In this document: positions 19,808 to 27,386 of the stretch, piece by piece
Position numbering within the stretch: the first letter of the stretch is position 1
How the letters are laid out: every line of letters starts with the position of its first letter
NCBI GenBank assembly: GCA_020428315.1
Contig: JAGQNA010000007.1
Location: 16,475-48,626 of the forward strand
Length of the DNA stretch: 32,152 bases
Direction: 5' to 3'
Source: Candidatus Saccharimonadota bacterium
Lineage (GTDB): Bacteria; Patescibacteriota; Saccharimonadia; Saccharimonadales; Saccharimonadaceae
Notes under the pieces: model-generated
The model's database searches: none
Seen by the model: the letters and a program-made list of their open reading frames with translations, nothing else
Told to the model about the DNA's origin: nothing
Position numbers and translations under genes: made by a program

Positions 19808-21154
19808 ATGGGAAAAATAAAATCAACCTATGTATGCCAACAGTGCATGGCTAGTTATCCAAAATGGTCTGGTAGGTGCGAGAACTGTGGGGAATGGAAT
19901 AGTCTTGTTGAACAAGCTAACCAAGCCTCAGGCGCAAGCGCAGTATCACGAAGCGCCGGTAAGGTGTTAAGTGCTAAGTCTATTGGGGATATTTCATCTC
20001 AGGAGCACGGAGGCCGTCTAGATACCGGTCTGAGTGACCTTAATGATGTACTTGGTGGTGGAGTTTTACCAGGAAGCGTAATACTGTTAGCCGGACAGCC
20101 GGGAATCGGCAAAAGTACTTTACTACTACAGGTTACGTCTAGTATTGCGAAAACAGCATCTGTATTGTATGTAAGTGGGGAAGAAAGCGCAAGCCAAGTA
20201 AAGATGCGCGCAATCAGAATCGACGCTGTCTCAAGTGGTCAGCTTGAGTTTGTGGCAAGTACTAACGCAGATGATATTGCAGCGACAATCGCAAAGAGCG
20301 GCCATAAGTTAGTGGTTGTTGATTCAATTCAGACCTTAAGTATGAATGAGATATCTAGTGCTCCAGGAAGCGTTAGTCAAATAACTAACTCGGCAAATCT
20401 GATTATACGGGCAGCCAAATACGCTGGTGCGGCAGTCGTTTTGGTCGGTCATGTCACAAAAGAAGGTGCAATCGCCGGCCCAAAAGTATTAGAGCATTTA
20501 GTTGATGTCGTGCTGCAGTTCGAAGGCGATCGATATGGTGGTTTTAAAATGGTCCGAGCTGCTAAGAATCGATTTGGCGGAACGAATGAAGTGGCTATTT
20601 TTGAGATGAATGAAAAAGGTTTGGAGTTGGTCAGTAATCCTTCAGAAGCATTGCTAGCCGAACGACAGAACGTGGACGGGAGTGTTGTGCTAGCGACCGT
20701 CGAAGGCACGCGGTCTCTATTGGTTGAGATTCAGGCACTGGTCACTAAAACTAATTATGGATATCCAAAGCGAACCGCCAGTGGCTTTGATATTAATCGG
20801 CTTAACTTGCTAATTGCGGTAGTCGAACGACGTACAAAGTTAAATTTATCGGACATGGACATCTTTATAAATGTTGTGGGTGGTCTTAGGCTAAGTGACC
20901 CTGCGGCTGACCTGGCAGTTTGTATGGCAATTGCCAGTGCTGCAAGTGGACGAAAGGTGCCTGATGACGTTGTAATTTGCGGAGAGGTTGGATTGGGTGG
21001 CGAAGTCCGTCACGTTGTACAACTTGAAAAGCGAATTGCAGAAGCGAAGAAGCTTGGATTTAAAAAAGTTCTTTGTTCACCAACTAGCACGAATCAGAAG
21101 ATTGTCCAGACAGTTAAATCTGTGCGTGAGGCTCTAATAAATTATGTCACATAA
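19808..21154 (+). CDS. radA: DNA repair protein RadA (Sms)
   Basis: A 448-residue RecA-related helicase that promotes branch migration in recombination and, in several bacteria, natural transformation. The zinc finger has C10, C13, C24 and C27 (YVCQQCMASYPKWSGRCENCG). The RecA core has Walker A GQPGIGKST (96-104), a Walker B-like LVVVDSIQTL (168-177) and the RadA signature KNRFG (253-257). The C-terminal third (about 290-448) is the Lon-protease-like domain with DLAVCMAIASA and GEVGLGGEVRHV. All parts are intact and the length is standard. It is followed after 18 bases by the PIN-TRAM gene, the same partner as in Firmicutes (radA-disA-yacL) but with no disA between. Confidence 0.96.
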   Translation: MGKIKSTYVCQQCMASYPKWSGRCENCGEWNSLVEQANQASGASAVSRSAGKVLSAKSIGDISSQEHGGRLDTGLSDLNDVLGGGVLPGSVILLAGQPGIGKSTLLLQVTSSIAKTASVLYVSGEESASQVKMRAIRIDAVSSGQLEFVASTNADDIAATIAKSGHKLVVVDSIQTLSMNEISSAPGSVSQITNSANLIIRAAKYAGAAVVLVGHVTKEGAIAGPKVLEHLVDVVLQFEGDRYGGFKMVRAAKNRFGGTNEVAIFEMNEKGLELVSNPSEALLAERQNVDGSVVLATVEGTRSLLVEIQALVTKTNYGYPKRTASGFDINRLNLLIAVVERRTKLNLSDMDIFINVVGGLRLSDPAADLAVCMAIASAASGRKVPDDVVICGEVGLGGEVRHVVQLEKRIAEAKKLGFKKVLCSPTSTNQKIVQTVKSVREALINYVT

Positions 21155-21172
21155 CCTAACTACGGAGGAAGC

Positions 21173-22006
21173 ATGACTCTAATAGTAATATCACTACTAG
21201 TTTTGAATTTAACACTAACTACGTATTTGGTGTATAGATCTGGAATTATCCGCCTAGTCACACAGGGAAATAAACCGGTATTCTTGGATACCTCGGTGCT
21301 CATAGATGGTCGGATTGAGGCGTTAGCTAGGACAGGATTTTTACGAGGAACGTACTTCATCCCCCGGAGTGTAATAGCAGAGTTGCAATATATGGCTGAT
21401 TCTGCGGACGGCGAGAAGCGAACTCGTGCAAGACATGGTCTAGACGTAGCCGTAAGGCTGCAGTCGGGTATGATACCAGTTAAATTATTTCAAGATGTCA
21501 GAGTTCCAAAGCATGGCGTCGATAATCAGCTTCTTGAGCTTGCCCAAAAGTATGGTGGAGCAATATGTACGATTGATTACAATTTAAATAAGGTAGCACA
21601 AGTTGAGTCAATACCTGTATTGAATATTAATGAGCTTGCTAAGGTTTTGAGAGTGACTTATCTACCGGGTGAAGATATCGAGCTGACAGTAAAACAGAAA
21701 GGTAACGAGCCTAATCAGGGCGTTGCCTATCTAGACGACGGTACTATGGTGGTGATTGAGCAAGCCGGTACAGAAATCGGCAAGAACTTAAAAGTAGAGG
21801 TGATTAGATATCTTCAAACTGATGCTGGTCGAATGATATTCGCTCGTAAGCGTAAAATTGCTAATACATCATCTAAGTCGAATACTGCCAAAATGACTGC
21901 GACGGCAAAGAAGATTCGTAGCCCAAGAAAGCCAAGTGCTAAATCTAGTTCACGGAACAATCAAGGCAGTAAGGAAGATGAACTCGTACGACTAGCGAAT
22001 AAATAG
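21173..22006 (+). CDS. PIN-TRAM domain protein (YacL-like) with one membrane helix
   Basis: A 277-residue protein with a single N-terminal helix (2-21), a PIN domain (35-160) and a TRAM domain (165-225). PIN acidic residues fit a nuclease active site: D39 in FLDTSVLIDG, E70 in SVIAELQYM, D117 in GVDNQLLELA and D135 in TIDYNLNK. TRAM has the GVAYLDDGTMVVIEQA strand pair that binds RNA. This is the architecture of B. subtilis YacL, though YacL has four helices. The last 50 residues are a basic, Ser- and Lys-rich tail that may add RNA or DNA binding. A strong GGAGGA ribosome-binding site precedes the ATG by a few bases. Its link to radA suggests RNA or DNA processing at the membrane, but the substrate is unknown. 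Confidence 0.88.
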   Translation: MTLIVISLLVLNLTLTTYLVYRSGIIRLVTQGNKPVFLDTSVLIDGRIEALARTGFLRGTYFIPRSVIAELQYMADSADGEKRTRARHGLDVAVRLQSGMIPVKLFQDVRVPKHGVDNQLLELAQKYGGAICTIDYNLNKVAQVESIPVLNINELAKVLRVTYLPGEDIELTVKQKGNEPNQGVAYLDDGTMVVIEQAGTEIGKNLKVEVIRYLQTDAGRMIFARKRKIANTSSKSNTAKMTATAKKIRSPRKPSAKSSSRNNQGSKEDELVRLANK

Positions 22007-22028
22007 AGTAAAGTAAAACGAACCTAGA

Positions 22029-24668
22029 CTAATCATCTACAGTCGGTTCAGTAGCCGCCATAGAGTACTGTTGAGAAGCTGAGCCTTGATAGTAGCCTTT
22101 GTCTTTTACGGTAATGCTGACCGTAGATGATTTTTTAAAATTATATGGTATCTTATATACTCCACTGCTTGATAAGTTAGGTGATGCTATTACAGTACCA
22201 TTTACCTTTACATCCATTGAATCCAAGCCAAATGTTCCCTTTGATACTCTAACGGTTATCAATGAGTCAGTAACGGTAATACCTGAGACTGACGGCTTAT
22301 CATCGCTACATTCGTGTACATCATCATCTTTGGTTGCGTCGTAGCCGTCTGGGGCAATATAGATGGGCTTATTAGTTATTGGGTCTATCGTCTTAGTAAC
22401 GCCTAGCTCGATACGAGCACTATCTGGGGTGCATGATGTAGCTTTCTTTTTTGAGACACGATCAAAAGTTAATTTTGAGTTGGTCCGAGCGTATTTTTTG
22501 TCAAACCATGATGGGTAGAGCTCACCACCTATATTCTGAATTCCTGCTGGTTGACGATACCATTCACCAGGATGAGCATTCTGGTTGTTTTCTCGATATA
22601 GGAGTGTCGCATAGGATAGTACTGGATCTAGAATGCCAATAGGTATAGAGGAGGTTCCACTTATAAGTGGTCTTGTATCAGGATTCCCAAGCCATACCGA
22701 CATTGCAAGAGACGGAGTATACCCTACCGACCAAATATCCTTAGCCTGACCCCCGATATCAGACGTACCAGTTTTTACTGCAGTTTTTATACCATTCGCG
22801 TTTAGGTTACGAAGTGCGTTGTGCGTACCGAGTCCAGAGCTTGCGCGTGCATCGCTTAGGATGTCTGCAATTATGTACGATGACTGCTGACTCAAGATCC
22901 GTTTTTGGGTGTCCTCGAATTTCTTTAATACCTGTCCGTCACTATTCTTAACTTCTAATATTGAAGACTGTGGCTTGTATACTCCAAGCCGAGCTAGGGT
23001 TGTAAATGCGTTCACGTGATCGATCATTCGTGTACCGCAACCACCGATTGCAGATGATAGGCCTGCCTGTTTCTCTTGACCTTGGGTGCAATAGTAAGTG
23101 TCGCCCATTTGTCGTATTGCCTTAAGAGTCTCATCTACTCCTACGATTTGCATGGCTTTGATTGCCGGGATATTTCTAGATAGCCCCAGACTTCGTCGAA
23201 TATTTATATTTCCATAAAATCCACGGTCTGCGTTATTTGGGCGATAGCCGTTAAAATCTGTTCTGGTGTCGGACAGAATTGAGCCACTACCAAAATTAAG
23301 ATTTCTTTTACCTCGATCCTCGAAGAGCTTTGCATACACTAAAGGCTTAATCGATGAACCGGGTTGTATGAAAGATTTAGTGGCATTATCTTGGCCGTAT
23401 CCAGGGTAATTGAAATTGCGTGACCCCATCATAGCGATAATTTGACCTGAGCGCACATCCTCGACTACGGCTGCACCATTCGAGAAGCCAGATGCTGCGG
23501 GTACATATGAATTAAACATGTTTGTCATTTCTTTGTTTAATTTATTTTGAACCCTTAAATCAAGTGTGGTTTTAACTATTAAGCCACCACGGCCAACAGT
23601 AGCCTTTCCTAGTTCTTCCTCCAGATTATTCCTAACCATTTGTACGAAATGGGGTGCTTTGATGTCCTTGTATTGATTTGTTACCGGCTTTATCTTATCA
23701 AGGATATGGACTTCTTTAGCTGCGTCTGCCTGGTCCCTAGTGATGAATTTCTGTTCAACCATATTGTCTAGTACAAGACGTTGCCTATTGAGCAATTGCT
23801 TATTCCCAGCAGTATTGTATGGGTCATATAGACCAGGCTGATTTGGAATTGCCGCTAGCAACGCAGATTCTGCGAGGGTAAGATTTTTTGCGTGTTTGCC
23901 AAAGTATGTTTGAGAGGCAGATTCTACACCATTTCTGCGCCCACCATATGGACTTTCGTTTAGGTAGAGAGTTAATATTTGTTCTTTGTTATACATGCGT
24001 TCAACTTCTATAGAAAGGATTACCTCTTTAATTTTTCTAGGTATCCCATCAAAGCCACGCTTCTGTGATTCGTCAGCGAAGAATACTTGCTTAACTAGTT
24101 GTTGAGTCAAGGTCGAGCCTCCTTGTACACTTCCACTTTGAGAATTGTTTATCGCAGCACGTGCGATTCCGCTGATGCTGATACCGTTATGATTATAAAA
24201 TTCCTTGTCTTCGATAGCGACGGTAGCCTGACGCATATACTTAGCAATTTCATCTTGATCGACGGCAATTTTATAGTTACCACTACCTTTGTCCACCCAG
24301 AGTTCTTTTCCATTTCGATCTGTGTATGTAGTAACTGTTGTTTGTACGCGCTTATTCAGTTCTCCCGGTCGTATCTTATCTAAGTCTTTACGGTAAAATG
24401 CAAATAACCCTCCAACCATAAGTACTATTAGTAGTACTGATAAGCCACTAAACTTTAATATCATGAATAGACCGCGCTTTGAAAACCAAAAGCTGAGAAC
24501 ACGCTTTGGGTGTAGTCGATAGAAGAATCTCTTTACTGGATGCTTAGGGAGTGTAGCTAAGTACTCTGCTCGCCTACGATAGGCAGCATCTTTCTTCCTT
24601 CGTCGTCGATGTTTAATGTCGCTGTAGATGTTGAGTCGTTTTTTCGAAACAGATCTTCGTTTTACCAC
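22029..24668 (-). CDS. Class A penicillin-binding protein (glycosyltransferase/transpeptidase)
   Basis: An 879-residue bifunctional peptidoglycan synthase. A strongly basic cytoplasmic tail (1-65) precedes one helix (about 69-90). The GT51 domain shows EDKEFYNH with catalytic E153, GGSTLTQQLVKQ (183-194), a KIKEVILSIEVER segment and LTLAESALLAAIPNQP. The transpeptidase domain shows SSIK (438-441, nucleophile S438 or S439 by register), SRN (497-499) and KTGTSD (632-637). The last 140 or so residues hold an Ig-like or PASTA-like beta domain ahead of a short acidic tail. All catalytic motifs are intact. The start is GTG 24668 with an AGGGGAAG ribosome-binding site 6 bases upstream. It is convergent with the PIN-TRAM gene and divergent from tyrS. 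Confidence 0.95.
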   Translation of the reverse strand: MVKRRSVSKKRLNIYSDIKHRRRRKKDAAYRRRAEYLATLPKHPVKRFFYRLHPKRVLSFWFSKRGLFMILKFSGLSVLLIVLMVGGLFAFYRKDLDKIRPGELNKRVQTTVTTYTDRNGKELWVDKGSGNYKIAVDQDEIAKYMRQATVAIEDKEFYNHNGISISGIARAAINNSQSGSVQGGSTLTQQLVKQVFFADESQKRGFDGIPRKIKEVILSIEVERMYNKEQILTLYLNESPYGGRRNGVESASQTYFGKHAKNLTLAESALLAAIPNQPGLYDPYNTAGNKQLLNRQRLVLDNMVEQKFITRDQADAAKEVHILDKIKPVTNQYKDIKAPHFVQMVRNNLEEELGKATVGRGGLIVKTTLDLRVQNKLNKEMTNMFNSYVPAASGFSNGAAVVEDVRSGQIIAMMGSRNFNYPGYGQDNATKSFIQPGSSIKPLVYAKLFEDRGKRNLNFGSGSILSDTRTDFNGYRPNNADRGFYGNINIRRSLGLSRNIPAIKAMQIVGVDETLKAIRQMGDTYYCTQGQEKQAGLSSAIGGCGTRMIDHVNAFTTLARLGVYKPQSSILEVKNSDGQVLKKFEDTQKRILSQQSSYIIADILSDARASSGLGTHNALRNLNANGIKTAVKTGTSDIGGQAKDIWSVGYTPSLAMSVWLGNPDTRPLISGTSSIPIGILDPVLSYATLLYRENNQNAHPGEWYRQPAGIQNIGGELYPSWFDKKYARTNSKLTFDRVSKKKATSCTPDSARIELGVTKTIDPITNKPIYIAPDGYDATKDDDVHECSDDKPSVSGITVTDSLITVRVSKGTFGLDSMDVKVNGTVIASPNLSSSGVYKIPYNFKKSSTVSITVKDKGYYQGSASQQYSMAATEPTVDD

Positions 24669-24698
24669 TTGTTGCTTCCCCTAATGTATATCTAAACC

Positions 24699-24707
24699 AT
24701 TATATCA
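24699..24707 (-). promoter_or_regulatory. Extended -10 promoter of the PBP gene
   Basis: Minus-strand TGA-TATAAT (hexamer 24704 to 24699) predicts a start near 24692, giving a leader of about 24 bases that holds the AGGGGAAG ribosome-binding site. Unlike many neighbours this gene is therefore not leaderless. Confidence 0.6.
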
Positions 24708-24757
24708 TTAAAACAACGAGGTTATGCAAACATAATATCCGAATGCTTGAAGGACGA

Positions 24758-24766
24758 TGGTATAAT
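24758..24766 (+). promoter_or_regulatory. Extended -10 promoter of tyrS (leaderless)
   Basis: TGG-TATAAT (hexamer 24761-24766) is followed by eight bases, almost all A, and ATG at 24775. The start site and start codon should nearly coincide. Confidence 0.65.
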
Positions 24767-24774
24767 AAAAAAAT

Positions 24775-25992
24775 ATGATGAAACTATCTGAAGAACTCAG
24801 TTGGCGAGGATTAATTAATCAGACCACTTACAAAAACATTTCCGATCTTGATAACCAGCACATTAATTTTTATTTTGGTGTTGATCCAAGTGCTTCAAGT
24901 ATGACGATTGGTAATTTAGCTGCGGCTATGGTGGTTAGGCATTTTATCAATGCAGGCCATAGCGCATATCTACTGGTTGGTGGTGCTACTGGTGTCATTG
25001 GTGATCCAGATGGTAAGAAAGACGAGCGAAGGCTAAAAACCTTAGATGAAATAAATTACAATAAAGCTAAAATTTCTAAACAATATAGGGCTATTTTTGA
25101 TCGTCAAGAATTTAAGATTGTTGATAACTACGATTGGTTTAAGGATATAGGATACTTGGACTTCTTAAGGGATGTTGGTAAGCATACTAGCATGACGCAG
25201 CTGTTGGGGCGTGATTTCGTACAGCAAAGGCTTGGAGAGGGTGGCAGCGGAATCAGCTATGCGGAATTTAGTTATAGTCTTATGCAGGGATATGATTTTT
25301 TAAATCTTTATAGAAATCATGGTGTGAGCCTACAGCTTGCAGGTGCAGATCAGTGGGGGAATTGCCTAGCTGGAGTAGATCTAGTTCGTCGCATTGACGG
25401 AGGAGAGGCCCATGCTTTGAGTACCCCGTTGGTCGTTAACAAGAACACTGGTGTAAAATTTGGCAAAAGTGAGGATGGTGCTGTATGGCTTGATCCTGAG
25501 CTCACAAGCCCGTATAAATTTTATCAGTTTTGGCTAAATGTTGATGATGATATGGCCGAGAGCCTAATAAAGATATATACGCTTCTAGATAAGAACAGTG
25601 TGGAGCTTATCATTAGTAAGCATAATCAAGCTAGGTCTGAGCGTGGGCTGCAAAAAGTCTTAGCAAGGGAAGTCACTGACCTTGTACATGGTGCTGCTAG
25701 GCGTCAGTCAGTAGAACGCGTTACAGCAGTTTTATTTGGTAAGGAAAACTTTAGTAGCTTGTCTACTGATGATATCAGCGAATTGGCGAATGAAATCCCT
25801 GTTTTGCATATGGGGACTGTCGTTGGTGCACTTGTTGCAGCTGGAGTAGTGGCATCGAATGGAGAGGCTAAGCGACTGATTTCTGCTGGTGCTATTTCGG
25901 TGAACGGTAGCAGAATAGAGGAAGATATGCACCTGAGCGTACCTTCGCTAATAAAAAAGGGCAAAAACAGCTTTATCCTTGTGCTTCAATAG
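24775..25992 (+). CDS. tyrS: Tyrosyl-tRNA synthetase
   Basis: A 405-residue class I synthetase that charges tRNA-Tyr. Tyrosine-site landmarks are intact: the FSYSLMQGYDF segment (Y166, Q170, D173 by comparison with the Bacillus enzyme) and AGADQWGN (188-195), plus a KFGKS version of the KMSKS loop (227-231). The C-terminal S4-type RNA-binding domain is at about 345-400 (EAKRLISAGAISVNGSRI). The HIGH signature is unusual: PSASSMTIGNL (38-48) has T44 and N47 where most bacterial enzymes have H in the first position and H or N in the fourth. The protein is otherwise full-length. Two ATGs are adjacent; I keep the first. Its 3' end overlaps the end of the facing mutase gene by 20 bases. Confidence 0.95.
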   Translation: MMKLSEELSWRGLINQTTYKNISDLDNQHINFYFGVDPSASSMTIGNLAAAMVVRHFINAGHSAYLLVGGATGVIGDPDGKKDERRLKTLDEINYNKAKISKQYRAIFDRQEFKIVDNYDWFKDIGYLDFLRDVGKHTSMTQLLGRDFVQQRLGEGGSGISYAEFSYSLMQGYDFLNLYRNHGVSLQLAGADQWGNCLAGVDLVRRIDGGEAHALSTPLVVNKNTGVKFGKSEDGAVWLDPELTSPYKFYQFWLNVDDDMAESLIKIYTLLDKNSVELIISKHNQARSERGLQKVLAREVTDLVHGAARRQSVERVTAVLFGKENFSSLSTDDISELANEIPVLHMGTVVGALVAAGVVASNGEAKRLISAGAISVNGSRIEEDMHLSVPSLIKKGKNSFILVLQ

Positions 25993-27322
25993 CCGACTCG
26001 ACATCCAATAAAAGGCTTTCAAGCTGAGCTTGGGACGCTGCCTCGATATTTAAGCGCATGACCGGCTCGGTGTTACTGGCACGTAGATTAAACCAGGCAT
26101 CTTTCAGCTCAACGGTAAGCCCATCAAGTTCGTCTTGTTGATATTCCGAGAATTTTTCCTTTAAGGTGTCAAAAACTAGTTTCTTGTTGGCTACCTTGTA
26201 ATTTTTTTCTATGGGCATAACATAGCGTCGGTATTCGTCTACCAGTTCCGACAACTTCCTATTTGATTCACTTAAGGCTTGTATCACCATTAATGCTGCG
26301 ATCAATCCTGAGTCAGCATCATAATTTTTCTTAAAGAAGAGATGCCCAGTTGTCTCTCCTCCGAAGCTTGCACCTAACTCTCGTACTAATGCACCGATGT
26401 AGACCCTGCCGGCTTTAGTTCGCACCGGCTCGCCTCCCCATTCTTTAATCAGCTCCCTGGTCGCGCGGCTAGTGCGCACATCGTGGACAATTTTGCTACC
26501 CTCATCGCTACTCAGTATGTACTTTGATACAATTGATATCAAGTCGGTACCTAGCACAGGACGTCCTTTGTCATCAACAAAACCAGCACGATCACCATCT
26601 CCGTCAAAGGCAATGCCGAAGTCGTATGAATGTGATTTAACAGTAGCAATTAAATCCTGTAGGTTTTCTTCCTTTTGTGGATTTGCTTCGTGGTTAGGGA
26701 AGGTACCGTCCAGGTCAAAGTACATATTTTCCGACTGAAGGGGGAGCTTGGGTAGAATATATGGCAGTATTGCTCCGGCCATTCCGTTGCCAGCATCAAT
26801 TGCAACTCGATACTCTGGCCATTTACTAGCGTCGATCATACTGATACAGTGATCGATCCATGCTTCGTTTATGTTTTTCTGTTCGTAGCTTCCAGATAGT
26901 TCAGGTTTCTCATCGTCTATCGATGCAGCAATATCACGAATTTCAGCAAGGCCGCTGTCAAGACCTACGGGAGTTACTTTATCTCGATAGATCTTAATGC
27001 CGTTATAGTCATTACCGTTGTGACTGGCTGTAATCACTAGTCCTCCGGCAAGGTTATATTTTCCAACTGCGAAGTAGATCATATCACTTGTTACTTTGCC
27101 AATATCCCAGACATTTCGACCTTCTGCTCGTAAACCGCTTATTACTTCACTAGCTAGTTGCTCGGAGTCCGGTCGCATGTCACGCCCTACAGCCACAATC
27201 CCTTTGCTCGGCAGCCATTGAGCAGTAGCTCTACCAATCTTGTAAGCTGTATCAGCATTTAGTTCACTTTTAACTTTTCCCCTAATATCGTATGCCTTAA
27301 AGATTTCAAATGGAAATGACAC
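25973..27322 (-). CDS. Phosphomannomutase/phosphoglucomutase
   Basis: A 449-residue alpha-D-phosphohexomutase that interconverts hexose-1- and hexose-6-phosphates for cell-surface sugar precursors. Signature parts: FKAYDIRG (8-15), the phosphoserine loop ITASHNGNDYNGIK with S100, the metal-binding DGDGDR box, the sugar-specificity loop GGETTGHLFF (usual form GGExSGH), and the phosphate loop RASNTEP near the C terminus. The length is normal for the bifunctional AlgC/ManB class rather than the larger PgcA. The start is GTG 27322 with a perfect AGGAGGA ribosome-binding site. Specificity between mannose and glucose cannot be read. It is divergent from recG; the 3' end overlaps tyrS. Confidence 0.93.
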   Translation of the reverse strand: MSFPFEIFKAYDIRGKVKSELNADTAYKIGRATAQWLPSKGIVAVGRDMRPDSEQLASEVISGLRAEGRNVWDIGKVTSDMIYFAVGKYNLAGGLVITASHNGNDYNGIKIYRDKVTPVGLDSGLAEIRDIAASIDDEKPELSGSYEQKNINEAWIDHCISMIDASKWPEYRVAIDAGNGMAGAILPYILPKLPLQSENMYFDLDGTFPNHEANPQKEENLQDLIATVKSHSYDFGIAFDGDGDRAGFVDDKGRPVLGTDLISIVSKYILSSDEGSKIVHDVRTSRATRELIKEWGGEPVRTKAGRVYIGALVRELGASFGGETTGHLFFKKNYDADSGLIAALMVIQALSESNRKLSELVDEYRRYVMPIEKNYKVANKKLVFDTLKEKFSEYQQDELDGLTVELKDAWFNLRASNTEPVMRLNIEAASQAQLESLLLDVESAIEAQG

Positions 27323-27356
27323 GAGTCCTCCTAAATTATTATTCCCTTGAGCTTTT

Positions 27357-27365
27357 ATTATAGCA
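27357..27365 (-). promoter_or_regulatory. Extended -10 promoter of the phosphohexomutase gene
   Basis: Minus-strand TGC-TATAAT (hexamer 27362 to 27357) predicts a start near 27350 and a leader of about 27 bases carrying the AGGAGGA ribosome-binding site (plus-strand 27326-27332). Confidence 0.65.
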
Positions 27366-27370
27366 AATCT

Positions 27371-27379
27371 TGGTACACT
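27371..27379 (+). promoter_or_regulatory. Extended -10 promoter of the recG operon (leaderless)
   Basis: TGG-TACACT (hexamer 27374-27379) lies 7 bases before the GTG at 27387, 11 bases from the divergent mutase -10 box. No ribosome-binding site is visible for recG. Confidence 0.55.
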
Positions 27380-27386
27380 AATATAT

